From positions 1,390,627 to 1,454,626 of the forward strand of contig NZ_JQAK01000001.1 in the NCBI RefSeq assembly GCF_000757605.1: a stretch of DNA of 64,000 nt. The letters are read 5' to 3'. The stretch comes from Candidatus Paracaedibacter symbiosus. GTDB lineage: Bacteria > Pseudomonadota > Alphaproteobacteria > Paracaedibacterales > Paracaedibacteraceae. The translations under genes were made by a program, and so were the position numbers. A model generated the notes under the pieces. That model ran no database searches and had not been told where the DNA came from. It was given only the letters and a program-made list of their open reading frames with translations. Position 1 is the first letter of the stretch. Each line of letters begins with the position of its first letter. This document shows, piece after piece, positions 16,888 through 25,538 of the stretch.

Positions 16888-16968
16888 TCTTGCAAATCAA
16901 ATTTTGCCTCATTTTTAGCAAAAAATGCCTCCGCATCCTCTTTAGGTGAATTAGGTGCCAGAGAACCT
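16888..16968. repeat. Family A repeat, partial (copy 4)
   Basis: Upstream of gltX. It holds TTGCCTCATTTTTAGCAAAAAATG and a right end GAATTAGGTGCCAGAGAACCT that corresponds to the right terminus at 12521-12540. The left half is missing or eroded. Confidence 0.5.
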
Positions 16969-17066
16969 TTGTCGATTCATCTTATCTTTAACTTATCCTT
17001 GCTTACCCCCTAATTGCAAGTTTCAAAGCAGGGAACCCTTATTTTGTAGAAATAAGAAAAGGAACT

Positions 17067-18053
17067 TTAGAGAGGGGATCCCAAATAATCAAGATAGTAG
17101 CCGGCCATATTCAAAAGAGATTCTTTACATTCTCTGTCGGTTGCCTCCACCATAGATTGCCATGAGCCATCAAAATTATCAGAGGAGGTTGAGAGGTCGG
17201 CCCCTATTAAGTTTTTGAGTTGTTCAATGGTTTCCAATGAACTTTTGGTCTGACTTATACGAAAGCTGAGAGCAGTTATTACTTTGGTAAATAGAGATCG
17301 ATCATAATGATATTGGGCGGCGAGTAACCAGCAGATCGCCTCACAAAATTTCTTTTTTTCCTCTCCTGTCTCTTTAACTACTAAAAGTTTGATAAAAGAT
17401 TTTTCAACAGATCCTAAAGCTTCTGCTTCTTTTAGAAAATGAAATCCATTGACCAGATAAGATTTAGGTTTAAGGTTCATTCCTTTAGCTAGATTTAAGA
17501 GAATATCAATCGCTTCAGCGCTACAACTTGTACGGATATTCCACTTCGTTAATATTTTATTGAGTTGGCTGCGATTACGATAATGGATAAGCAGGTTTTC
17601 TAATTGATCATTAAGATATCGAGTATCGTAAACTTTGTGTGCCTTTTCAATAGGGGCAACACTGTGAATGTCTAAAAAAGCAGCCTTAAAAACCTGTTCT
17701 GGATTTTGTTTTTCTTGGCTAATTTTCTGGTAGTCATATTTATGTTCTTCTAACTTAGCCTCAAAATTTGCTTTTACTTTCTCTCTATCCGACAGATTTT
17801 CATCTAAACTTTCTTCGTCTGCATTAAAGTGAGAGCTATCAATATCCAAGACAAGCGGGTGGGTTCGCGGTAATTGGTCTTGGGAATTTAATGGGGGAGG
17901 GGAAGACTCTGGCGACAAGTTTTTGACAAAAAAATCACCTGCGCAAGTGGGGGTTAAAATAGATAAGAAAATACCCAAACAACATAAAAAAACCAGGTTC
18001 TTTACATTGTTTGGGATAAAACACAGCACTAAAGGATAATGAAACATTTTCAT
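17067..18053 (-). CDS. Sec-exported protein of unknown function
   Basis: A 328-residue protein with an N-terminal signal (NLVFLCCLGIFLSILTPTCAG, cleaved near residue 40). This is followed by a Pro/Ser-rich linker, an acidic stretch (DADEESLDENLSDRE-like) and a long all-helical domain with segments such as AEAIDILLNLAKGMN and FCEAICWLLAAQYHYD that resemble Sel1/TPR-like helices. I recognise no family. The signal peptide begins unusually far in, so the true start may lie downstream of 18053. It has no operon partner. Confidence 0.7.
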   Translation of the reverse strand: MKMFHYPLVLCFIPNNVKNLVFLCCLGIFLSILTPTCAGDFFVKNLSPESSPPPLNSQDQLPRTHPLVLDIDSSHFNADEESLDENLSDREKVKANFEAKLEEHKYDYQKISQEKQNPEQVFKAAFLDIHSVAPIEKAHKVYDTRYLNDQLENLLIHYRNRSQLNKILTKWNIRTSCSAEAIDILLNLAKGMNLKPKSYLVNGFHFLKEAEALGSVEKSFIKLLVVKETGEEKKKFCEAICWLLAAQYHYDRSLFTKVITALSFRISQTKSSLETIEQLKNLIGADLSTSSDNFDGSWQSMVEATDRECKESLLNMAGYYLDYLGSPL

Positions 18054-18132
18054 TCCATGATTAACGAGTCTCTTTAGTCATTAAAAATGAAAATGTTTAA
18101 ACAATCCACAATATTTTATAACATTAATCTTT

Positions 18133-18636
18133 TCATTGGGCGCTTTTTGTAACTTTGTTTCGGGGGGGCGGCTTTGTTTTTCCGTTGTGGAATTCTAATA
18201 ATCTAAGCTGTGCAGCAAAGAGCCGTGTCACTTCAAATAGCATTTTTTGCAGTTTAGGTTCGGAAAAATCCTTGTAAATATTTATGTATTTTTGTAATCT
18301 AATTTCTTCAGGATCGCGAGGTTGATAATCACTACTTTCTGATTCTGCTAAATGATGGGATTCCAATTCATCGAAAAAATAGCTAACTGGTATTTGAAGA
18401 ACACCGCTTAGTTCATAAATTTTCGAAGCAGAGAGCTGATCGATTCCTGCTTCATATTTATGAATTTGTTGACCTGAAATATGTAATCGTCTTCCGAGTT
18501 CAGCTTGATTCAATCCCATTAATTGTCGTCGATCTTTTAATCGAGTTCCAACAATTTTATTTAAGACCGAATCACTAATCTTGCTGACTTCCTCGCTGGA
18601 ATCACCATAAAGTATGTCCGTCGTTTTGTTCGTCAT
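18133..18636 (-). CDS. XRE-family transcriptional regulator
   Basis: A 167-residue regulator with a Cro/C1-type helix-turn-helix at about residues 31-86: RLKDRRQLMGLNQAELGRRL, then ISGQQIHKYEAGIDQLSASK. The PVSYFFDEL element closes the domain. The C-terminal 80 residues are charged and helical with no known effector domain. It starts eight bases after the lnt stop on the same strand, so it is probably cotranscribed with lnt. The target is unknown. Similar short XRE proteins are common in intracellular alphaproteobacteria. Confidence 0.88.
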   Translation of the reverse strand: MTNKTTDILYGDSSEEVSKISDSVLNKIVGTRLKDRRQLMGLNQAELGRRLHISGQQIHKYEAGIDQLSASKIYELSGVLQIPVSYFFDELESHHLAESESSDYQPRDPEEIRLQKYINIYKDFSEPKLQKMLFEVTRLFAAQLRLLEFHNGKTKPPPRNKVTKSAQ

Positions 18637-18644
18637 CGTTAAAT

Positions 18645-20141
18645 TTAGTCTTTTTTGTTGCGAAATAATAAAGTTAAGGCTGCATAAGCCAAAACAATCA
18701 GCCAGAACCCAAGATATTGATATCTTGAGAAAAAAGTGGGTATTGTTAATGGCTTAGGCAAGTCAAAATCAATAAATCCTATCTCATCTAGCTCCAACCG
18801 GTGTACAATTCGTCCCATTGGGTCGATAACGGCTGAAATTCCATTGTTAGCACTGCGAATAAGAGGGAGTCCTTCCTCAATCGCGCGCGTTCTAACAATG
18901 GCCAAATGTTGATAAGGACCTGATGATTTTCCATACCAAGCATCATTTGTTTGGTTTAATAGCCATTCGGGTCTTACCCCAGGGGCTACTACGGCTCCTG
19001 AAAAAATTGCTTCATAGCAAATTAAGGGGCCAAACAAGGGGATGCCTTGTAACTGAAGGCTCATAAGACCTTTACCGGGAGAGTAATCAGTCGAACCAGC
19101 AGTTAATTTTGAAAACTTAAGTACCTTTTTAAAGGGAATGTATTCGCCAAACGGCACCAAGTGTGACTTGTCGTAAGTGGCGACAATATCACTCTTATCA
19201 TTGAGAACCAGAGTGCTTGTATAATAGTGCATCCCTTCGCTATCCACCATTTTACGAGGGGCACCCATAATTAAATAACCGTCGGGAGGGACGGCTTCAG
19301 TTAAGGCGTAGCGAATTGTTGGATAGTCGGCAACAAATGTTGGAACACTTGACTCAGACCAAATAATTGCCTTGAGTGGACGTTCAGATTCCAAATTTGA
19401 CAACGCAATCCATCTGTTCAAATTATCTTCAAAATGCTCTATTTGCCATTTTTCTTTTTGAGAAATACTGGCTTGAACAATACGCATATTGACGCCTGTT
19501 TCTTGGATGGGGTAGAGGCTCAAGCGATGATTGCCACCCATCCACAAACAACCCCAGATGAGGATAGACAAACCTATAAAGCTACCTCGCCTTGATCCGA
19601 GACTGATAAGCATAAAAATTGTGAGTGCACTTAGGCCATAAATACCAATATAGGCAGTTGCTTGAAGTTGGGGTAAATCCCACATATAACCTACAAGGGT
19701 CCACGGGAAGCCAGTGAAAATCCACCCCATAAGCCATTCGCTTAAGGACCAGAATAGACAAAACGCAAAAAATCGCCCCATTTTAGCATCAGTCACCTTA
19801 ACGGTTAAGGCAGTAACCACTGCAGGAAAGAAAGCCAACGTCAAGGGGAGGCAAATACTTCCCAGGGGAACAAGATACCAAAGATCAACAGTGCTAAAGG
19901 AATTACCAATCCAATAGAGGCTGGCAATATTAAAACCTATCCCAAAAAACCAACCACGCCAAAAAGCTGTTTTGACATTCTCAAGTTTTCTCACATGATG
20001 ATAGAAAAAACTTGAAAAACCAATAAACGCAAAAAATTGTGAGTGAGTTGGTGCAAAGGCAAGCGCAGAAATAGCTCCACTAAGGATGAGCAATAGCGAT
20101 GGATAATTTTGAAAAAATAGACGTACTGTTTGAATCATCAC
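18645..20141 (-). CDS. lnt: Apolipoprotein N-acyltransferase
   Basis: Adds the third acyl chain to the N-terminal cysteine of lipoproteins such as Pal (encoded in this window). Several membrane helices fill the first 200 residues. The nitrilase-like periplasmic domain follows with the catalytic triad Glu263 (WSESSVP), Lys325 (YDKSHLVPFGEY) and Cys375 (GPLICYEAIF). A last helix anchors the C-terminus. 498 residues is normal. An XRE regulator follows closely downstream. Confidence 0.96.
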   Translation of the reverse strand: MMIQTVRLFFQNYPSLLLILSGAISALAFAPTHSQFFAFIGFSSFFYHHVRKLENVKTAFWRGWFFGIGFNIASLYWIGNSFSTVDLWYLVPLGSICLPLTLAFFPAVVTALTVKVTDAKMGRFFAFCLFWSLSEWLMGWIFTGFPWTLVGYMWDLPQLQATAYIGIYGLSALTIFMLISLGSRRGSFIGLSILIWGCLWMGGNHRLSLYPIQETGVNMRIVQASISQKEKWQIEHFEDNLNRWIALSNLESERPLKAIIWSESSVPTFVADYPTIRYALTEAVPPDGYLIMGAPRKMVDSEGMHYYTSTLVLNDKSDIVATYDKSHLVPFGEYIPFKKVLKFSKLTAGSTDYSPGKGLMSLQLQGIPLFGPLICYEAIFSGAVVAPGVRPEWLLNQTNDAWYGKSSGPYQHLAIVRTRAIEEGLPLIRSANNGISAVIDPMGRIVHRLELDEIGFIDFDLPKPLTIPTFFSRYQYLGFWLIVLAYAALTLLFRNKKD

Positions 20142-20246
20142 GTGTCAAAAACAAATTGAAATAATATTACCGCCACACTTTTATAACAGAAAAAGTAGCA
20201 AAAGCGAATGGATTCTTTCTTCCATAAGCATAATACAACCAGCGGT

Positions 20247-21773
20247 TTAGGGCGATGTTATGGAAACTTTGCGGTAACCAAGAGCCTCTGCTAGGTGTGT
20301 TGTTGTGATAATCTCCGAATATGCAAGATCTGCAATTGTTCTCGCCACGCGTAAGATGCGATGATAAGATCGACCACTCAGTCTGAAGTTTTCAACTGAT
20401 TTTCTTAATATTATTTCTGCTTTACCATCCATTTTGCAAATTTCCTGAATTAAATCTGGTGATAAACTGGCATTTTTAATCGCTGGATTATTAATTTTAA
20501 ATTTTCTATTCATCTGAAGTCGAAAGGCACGCGCTTGATTAACTCGGGCGGCAATTTTAGCAGAAGGTTCGCCTTCATTTTTATCAAAAAGATCCGTTGC
20601 TTTGACCTCAGAGACATCCAAGATGATGTCAAAGCGATCCATCATCGGTCCCGATATTTTTGACTGATAGTCCTGCGCACATCTAGGGACACGGTGACAC
20701 TGACGCTCCGCATCTCCAAAATAACCACAGCGACAAGGGTTCATCGCAGCGATTAGCTGAAAGTCTGCAGGGTAGGAGATGTGGGCGTTGGCTCTGGCAA
20801 TTACTGCTCGTCCACTTTCAAGAGGTTGCCGTAGGGATTCAACGGTTGCTCTGGAAAACTCAGGCAATTCATCAAGAAATAAAACTCCGTGATGGGCCAG
20901 AGAAATTTCGCCCGGTTTTGCTTTAAGACCACCGCCAATCAAAGAGGCAAGGGAGGCGGAGTGGTGGGGGTCACGAAAAGGGCGTTCTTGAACTAAACCA
21001 ACTTCATTCAATTGGCCACTAAGGCTGTGAATAATCGTTGTCTCAAGCGCTTCATGAACCGAAAGGGATGGTAAAATGCTGGGGAGTCTAGCCGCCAGCA
21101 TTGATTTTCCAGCGCCAGGCGGACCAATCATCAGGACATTATGACTCCCGGTAGCTGCTATTTCCATCGCTCTTTTGGCGATAATTTGCCCTTTTACATC
21201 TTTATAATCAAGCGTGGTTGTCTGCTCAATAGGGCGGAACTCTGAATGTGGTTGGGCTAAAACTTGAGTACCTTTGAAATGATTTACCAAGTTGAGGAGA
21301 TTTGCAGCTGCCAAAATGGGTATATCTCCAGCCCAAGCGGCCTCCTTACCACAAGCGTCAGGGCAAATGATACCTTTTCCTTGGGCATACGCCTCAATTG
21401 CCGTTGGTAGGATACCAGAAACCTTGGTAATGGACCCATCAAGTCCAAGTTCGCCGAGAATTAGGTAGTTATCTAGATCATCAGAGGAAAGAACCCCCAG
21501 ACTCACCATCAATCCCATGGCAATAGGCAGATCATAATGGGAGCCTTCTTTTTGTAAATCCGCGGGGGCCAAATTGACGGTGATTTTTTTAGCCGGCAGA
21601 TCCAGCCCAATCGATAAAAAGCTAGCGCGAACTCGCTCCCTTGATTCAGCAACTGCTTTATCAGGTAAGCCTACGATTGTAAAGGCCGGAAGACCAGCGC
21701 TGATCTGCACTTGGACATTGACCAGCTGAACCTGAACGCCTTGAAAAGCAACGGTTGAGACTTTTGCGAGCAT
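20247..21773 (-). CDS. comM: YifB/ComM family Mg-chelatase-like AAA+ ATPase
   Basis: Hexameric helicase family that promotes branch migration during natural transformation (ComM). An N-terminal ChlI-like domain (GLPDKAVAESRERVRAS) precedes the AAA+ core with Walker A GPPGAGKSML at 217-226. FLDELPEF is Walker B, and zinc-finger-like MNPCRCGYFGD follows. A C-terminal Mg_chelatase_C domain contains LSGRSYHRILRVARTIADL. At 508 residues it is complete. Upstream on the same strand lies a decayed gshB, a neighbour pairing seen in other alphaproteobacteria. Confidence 0.95.
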   Translation of the reverse strand: MLAKVSTVAFQGVQVQLVNVQVQISAGLPAFTIVGLPDKAVAESRERVRASFLSIGLDLPAKKITVNLAPADLQKEGSHYDLPIAMGLMVSLGVLSSDDLDNYLILGELGLDGSITKVSGILPTAIEAYAQGKGIICPDACGKEAAWAGDIPILAAANLLNLVNHFKGTQVLAQPHSEFRPIEQTTTLDYKDVKGQIIAKRAMEIAATGSHNVLMIGPPGAGKSMLAARLPSILPSLSVHEALETTIIHSLSGQLNEVGLVQERPFRDPHHSASLASLIGGGLKAKPGEISLAHHGVLFLDELPEFSRATVESLRQPLESGRAVIARANAHISYPADFQLIAAMNPCRCGYFGDAERQCHRVPRCAQDYQSKISGPMMDRFDIILDVSEVKATDLFDKNEGEPSAKIAARVNQARAFRLQMNRKFKINNPAIKNASLSPDLIQEICKMDGKAEIILRKSVENFRLSGRSYHRILRVARTIADLAYSEIITTTHLAEALGYRKVSITSP

Positions 21774-21849
21774 GAGAGAATATCAATATAATATAGTTTG
21801 TTTTTCCGCAAACCTTAGCAGAAATAACGATAATGTCATCTGTTTTTTC

Positions 21850-22190
21850 TAACTTCTGCGAACAAAATCATTCGCATTAAGCATGAGGGATAACGTGGTG
21901 ATCTAAGTCATGGTAAAGGGAGGATCTTGACGAATTAACATAGACGAAGTATCAGTAAGATCGAGGTGAGTTGCTTTGCTCAGTTGATAGTGGCAGGCTT
22001 CATCATAAATAAATTCGATGATTCGATGAGATGACGCTTAGCAAAAAATAGTTTCCTCATCATAGCTCAATTGGTCAGCTAAATAATAAAAAAGTGGCTA
22101 TCCTCGTTTTTATGCTTCCAGTCTGAGCGCAAAACTAGTATCAGTAATAGTCTTGACAGAATCAATGAGATCCATTTGGACGGCAACAAT
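21850..22190 (-). pseudogene. gshB: Glutathione synthetase remnant
   Basis: Translation of the minus strand gives a recognisable GshB N-terminal domain broken by stops. It reads VAVQMDLIDSV, SFALRLEA, stop, KRG, stop, PLFYYLADQLSYDEETIF, then in a shifted frame IYDEACHYQLSKATHLDLTD and MLIRQDPPFTMT, stop, ITT. These correspond to the family's V-A-x-Q-M-D-P-x-E-x-I, LEAQxRGHxLFYYxPxxLS and VLMRQDPPFDMAYITATxxLE. At least three stops and one frameshift are present, and the ATP-grasp domain is missing. The sequence therefore shows loss of this gene copy. It lies directly upstream of comM. Confidence 0.85.
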
Positions 22191-22304
22191 AAGTTGGGTA
22201 GATATTCAGACAAACTCTTCTTATGTAAATCGAGCTGACACTCAATAGGGATGTAGATTCTGCTAATAATTCGTTAATAAGTTTTTTTAACAGGAATTGT
22301 CAGT

Positions 22305-22883
22305 ATGGTTATTAGAATGTTCCCCCGTTTTTCTATCTTAACGTTATTTTTTTTCGTTGCACTGTTCCGTTGTTCCAGCGCTATGGATAGCGACTTACGA
22401 GATGATTTCTCCGGGGAACATCAGCCCTCAACCTCAACACGCCAAGTTATCAACACAGGTCGTCTTCACGCAACTGAGTTATTACCTGTGATAAAAAATG
22501 AAGAAGAAGTAGTTCCTTATAATTTTGATGCTTTATGGCTAAAATTTAAGCCTTATCTTAATGAAAATGTCTCTGGTTTCTATGAAAATGCTCTTAAGAT
22601 GATGTTCAATCTGCTGCCTCAACAGCAAGAAGATAATAGTATGCGCTTTCCGGAACCCAAACATTCTCCACTTGTTATAGTGCACGGATGGCAGTGTTTA
22701 CTTGGCAAGGTATTAACTGAAAATGAAGATAAGGAGCAAGAAAATGCTCTTTTAGATTTGTTGGCCTTACATAAAGAAAGCATCAAGAGAATTGATCCAG
22801 ATTTATACAGCAAGGTCAGTGAACATGCACCATGCGAAAATTGTGTGAGATCAGCAAGGTATAAAATGATGGAAGGGATTTAA
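22305..22883 (+). CDS. Sec-exported protein of unknown function
   Basis: A 192-residue protein with a clear signal peptide (FSILTLFFFVALFRCSSA, cleaved near 26) and an ATG at 22305 preceded by AGGAA. The mature part is acidic and largely helical, with DALWLKFKPYLNE and ENALLDLLALHKESIKRI. It has four cysteines besides the signal, two of them in the C-terminal CENC. I recognise no family. Upstream is the gshB remnant and downstream the ABC importer operon. Confidence 0.7.
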   Translation: MVIRMFPRFSILTLFFFVALFRCSSAMDSDLRDDFSGEHQPSTSTRQVINTGRLHATELLPVIKNEEEVVPYNFDALWLKFKPYLNENVSGFYENALKMMFNLLPQQQEDNSMRFPEPKHSPLVIVHGWQCLLGKVLTENEDKEQENALLDLLALHKESIKRIDPDLYSKVSEHAPCENCVRSARYKMMEGI

Positions 22884-23086
22884 TCAAACGAGATGAATAA
22901 GAATATCTTGATGCAAAGATGCTGCTGTATAAGAAAGTAATTCTATTGACATAGATATTCTTGGTGCTCCTGTTGCAAAAAGGTTAAACTGTGCTTACCC
23001 AGAATTTTCCTGATAATTCTTGTGGTAATTTGGTAAAGAATTAATTAAATTTTAAATATAAGGTTTTCTTGCCCAAAAGGATTAGT

Positions 23087-23821
23087 ATGAAGGTTGTCCG
23101 ACAACAAGCTAGGGAATCTGAGGATTGGCCGAGTCATCGAATTGATCTCGGGACATTTTGTCGCGGCAACCAACTTATCTGGCAAGATTTGAGATTTAAT
23201 TTAGTGATGGGGGGCTGGACAGGCTTTCTAGGCAAGAGTGGGATCGGCAAAACAACTTTGTTGCGTTGCCTCTCTGGTCTTGAAGCAGGGCAACCATTTT
23301 TCCTCAAAGATCTTAAAGTGGCTCTATTGGCGCAAAATGATAACCTTTTGCCATGGGCAACAATTTTAGAGAATGTGACTATAGGAGCAAGCTTTAGAGG
23401 AGATACTATTGACCGAAATCAGGCAATAAATCTGTTACAACAAGTAGGGCTTCAAGGGTATGCAGATCGCTATCCAATGCAGCTTTCCATGGGCATGCGG
23501 CAACGGGTGGCACTTGCGCGAACATTGTATGAAAAAGCCGATTTTATTCTTCTAGATGAACCCTTTAGTGCGCTGGATACCAAAATTAAGTATGAGCTAT
23601 ATGCTCTCACCCAGAATTTATTGGCAGAAAAAACCGTCTTGATTGTGACTCACGACCCCCTCGAAGCGCTTACCCTGTGTCAGCAAATCTATTTATTTCA
23701 AGAGACTCCGACAACATTAGTGCCATTTGAGTTGACGGCTACTACAACGCCGTCTACCCCTGCACAGATCGGGAATTCGCCCGACCTCAATCGACTGATG
23801 GAGGCGATTTTATGCGGCTAA
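23087..23821 (+). CDS. ABC transporter ATP-binding protein, ThiZ-like
   Basis: ATPase of a three-gene importer. Walker A is GKSGIGKTTLL (about 50 residues in), Q-loop LAQNDNLLPW, signature LSMGMRQRVALART, Walker B FILLDEPFSALD and H-loop VTHDPLEAL. This is the nitrate/sulfonate/thiamin-precursor subfamily. I prefer the ATG at 23087, with AAAAGG upstream, over a TTG at 23069. It overlaps the permease gene by 10 bases. Because the binding protein is THI5/NMT1-like, this is probably ThiZ of a pyrimidine-precursor importer. Confidence 0.88.
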   Translation: MKVVRQQARESEDWPSHRIDLGTFCRGNQLIWQDLRFNLVMGGWTGFLGKSGIGKTTLLRCLSGLEAGQPFFLKDLKVALLAQNDNLLPWATILENVTIGASFRGDTIDRNQAINLLQQVGLQGYADRYPMQLSMGMRQRVALARTLYEKADFILLDEPFSALDTKIKYELYALTQNLLAEKTVLIVTHDPLEALTLCQQIYLFQETPTTLVPFELTATTTPSTPAQIGNSPDLNRLMEAILCG

Positions 23822-24555
23822 ATCTCAAAGTTTCAATTTATCTGATCTGCCTTCTGAGTGCTTGGGTGGTTTTGTGTTCTCTTTTAGCGATGCCTGCCTA
23901 TATTTTGCCCCATCCACTCGATGTGGCTTCCAGCATTATTAAGAATAGTAATCTTCTTGCCTGGCATGGCTTTGTTAGCTTGTTAGAGATTGTCTCAGGC
24001 TTGTTGGTTGGAATACTTTTGGCAGGGGTGATGATTTTTATTGCTGAGCGTGTGCCACGATTGCGCACAACTCTTTTTTCATCACTTATTAGTCTCCAAA
24101 CAGTGCCCATATTTGCGATCATCCCTTTGTTTTTATTGTGGTTTGGTCATGGACTTATCACGAAGATTTTGATTGTAGGGCTATCGTCATTTTTTCCTAT
24201 CACAGCGAATATGATGCAAGGACTTGAGCGTTGCCCAGAAGGCTATCGTGATATGGCGCGTCTAATGAAGTCCACACCTGGGCGTTTTTTCTTTAAAGTC
24301 AAGTTGCCTTATACTTTGCCGTATTTAGTTGCTGGGTTTCGCATTGCGGCCGTCCACGCGCCTGTGACCGTCATTGCTGCGGATTGGATTGGGGCGACCC
24401 ATGGGCTGGGGTATCTGGTGATGCTTTCCAGTGGCCGCTTACAGTTGGATTTGATGTTTTCCTGTATTTTTATCCTTATTGGTTACAGTTTGTTGTTTCA
24501 TCAACTTGTCTGTTGGCTGCAACGTAAAATCCTATTTTGGCGGAGTGATTCATGA
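23812..24555 (+). CDS. ABC transporter permease, ThiX-like
   Basis: A 247-residue inner-membrane permease with about six helices. The EAA loop coupling to the ATPase is in EGYRDMARLMKSTPGRFFFKVKLPYTLPYL, and the conserved GLGYLV lies near residue 198. It overlaps the ATPase gene by 10 bases and the binding-protein gene by ATGA, so all three are translationally coupled. The substrate is inferred from the partner. Confidence 0.9.
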   Translation: MRLNLKVSIYLICLLSAWVVLCSLLAMPAYILPHPLDVASSIIKNSNLLAWHGFVSLLEIVSGLLVGILLAGVMIFIAERVPRLRTTLFSSLISLQTVPIFAIIPLFLLWFGHGLITKILIVGLSSFFPITANMMQGLERCPEGYRDMARLMKSTPGRFFFKVKLPYTLPYLVAGFRIAAVHAPVTVIAADWIGATHGLGYLVMLSSGRLQLDLMFSCIFILIGYSLLFHQLVCWLQRKILFWRSDS

Positions 24556-25538
24556 ATAAGATTTTTAAGTGTCTTCTTAGCTTGGTTATTGCAGCAGGGA
24601 GTGTAAGTCATGCTGAAGTGCCTAAAGAACCAGCAGGAGCAGTTGCAAAACCGTATGTTATTTATCTTGATTGGTTTTTAAACCCTCATCATGCGCCGTT
24701 GGTGATTGGCTTAAAGAAAGGTTTTTTCAAAGAACACGGTCTTGATGTTGAGCTTGTGAGTGCGGGTGGCTCAGAAGAAGGAAGTAAACAAGTTTCTGCA
24801 GGGAAGGGTAACCTGGCTGTTTCTAAGCAATCTGCTCATGTGGTACGTATAGTAAATCAGCAACTGTCAATTGTGCGCGTTGCAACCATTATTGATAGGC
24901 CGCTGGAATGCTTGATCACCAGTGAAGACTGCCCAGATATTAAATCTTTGAAAGGAAAGAGAATTGGTTTTACCAGCAGTTCTATTGAATTTTCTACTTT
25001 GGCAATCGCTACAATTTTAGAACACAATGGTTTAAAACTTGACGATGTGACTTTGGTACCCATTATTACTGGAATGCCAGCAGCGTTGCTCAGTGGTCAA
25101 GTCGATGCTATTTTCAGTGCTTACAGGACTTATGAATTGGAAGATATTCACCTACACAAATTTAAAACAAATGTTTTTTATTATGAAAACAATGGCATTC
25201 CTCCTTTTGAACAGGTAATTTTGGTAGCGCATAAAGACAAGCTAGATCAGCCAGAACTCAAGCAATTCCTTGTGGCTTTAAAGCAAAGTACTGAGTTTAT
25301 CAAACAAAATCCTGAAGAAGCTTGGAAAATTTATGCAGCGCATGCCCCAGAGCAGGATACGGATCTGAATCACAAGGTTTTCTTGAAAGTCAGTGAGTTA
25401 CTCCAAGCAGCGCCTGAAAAATTAGATAGGGCACGGTACGAAAAGTTTGCTGCATTTCTGGAAAAAAGTGCTATCCTGAAAGAGAAAGTTCCTGCGGTAG
25501 ATACTTATGCGAAAGAAATTAGCCTAAATAATGGTTGA
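24552..25538 (+). CDS. Periplasmic substrate-binding protein, ThiY/NMT1-like
   Basis: Binding protein of the SsuA/THI5 fold with a signal peptide (LLSLVIAAGSVSHA). The mature start YVIYLDWFLNPHHAPLVIGL is the THI5/ThiY signature, which in relatives binds N-formyl-4-amino-5-aminomethyl-2-methylpyrimidine for thiamin salvage. Other segments are GFFKEHGLDVELV, GKRIGFTSSSIEFSTL and SGQVDAIFSAY. The cysteine motif of eukaryotic THI5 enzymes is absent, consistent with a binder rather than a synthase. The gene overlaps miaA by 8 bases. No TPP riboswitch was seen upstream of the operon. Confidence 0.85.
   Translation: MNKIFKCLLSLVIAAGSVSHAEVPKEPAGAVAKPYVIYLDWFLNPHHAPLVIGLKKGFFKEHGLDVELVSAGGSEEGSKQVSAGKGNLAVSKQSAHVVRIVNQQLSIVRVATIIDRPLECLITSEDCPDIKSLKGKRIGFTSSSIEFSTLAIATILEHNGLKLDDVTLVPIITGMPAALLSGQVDAIFSAYRTYELEDIHLHKFKTNVFYYENNGIPPFEQVILVAHKDKLDQPELKQFLVALKQSTEFIKQNPEEAWKIYAAHAPEQDTDLNHKVFLKVSELLQAAPEKLDRARYEKFAAFLEKSAILKEKVPAVDTYAKEISLNNG

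Noticed and set aside
22884-23086. TPP riboswitch upstream of the ThiZXY-like operon
   Set aside because: Looked for the conserved CTGAGA and ACCTGA elements; neither is present.
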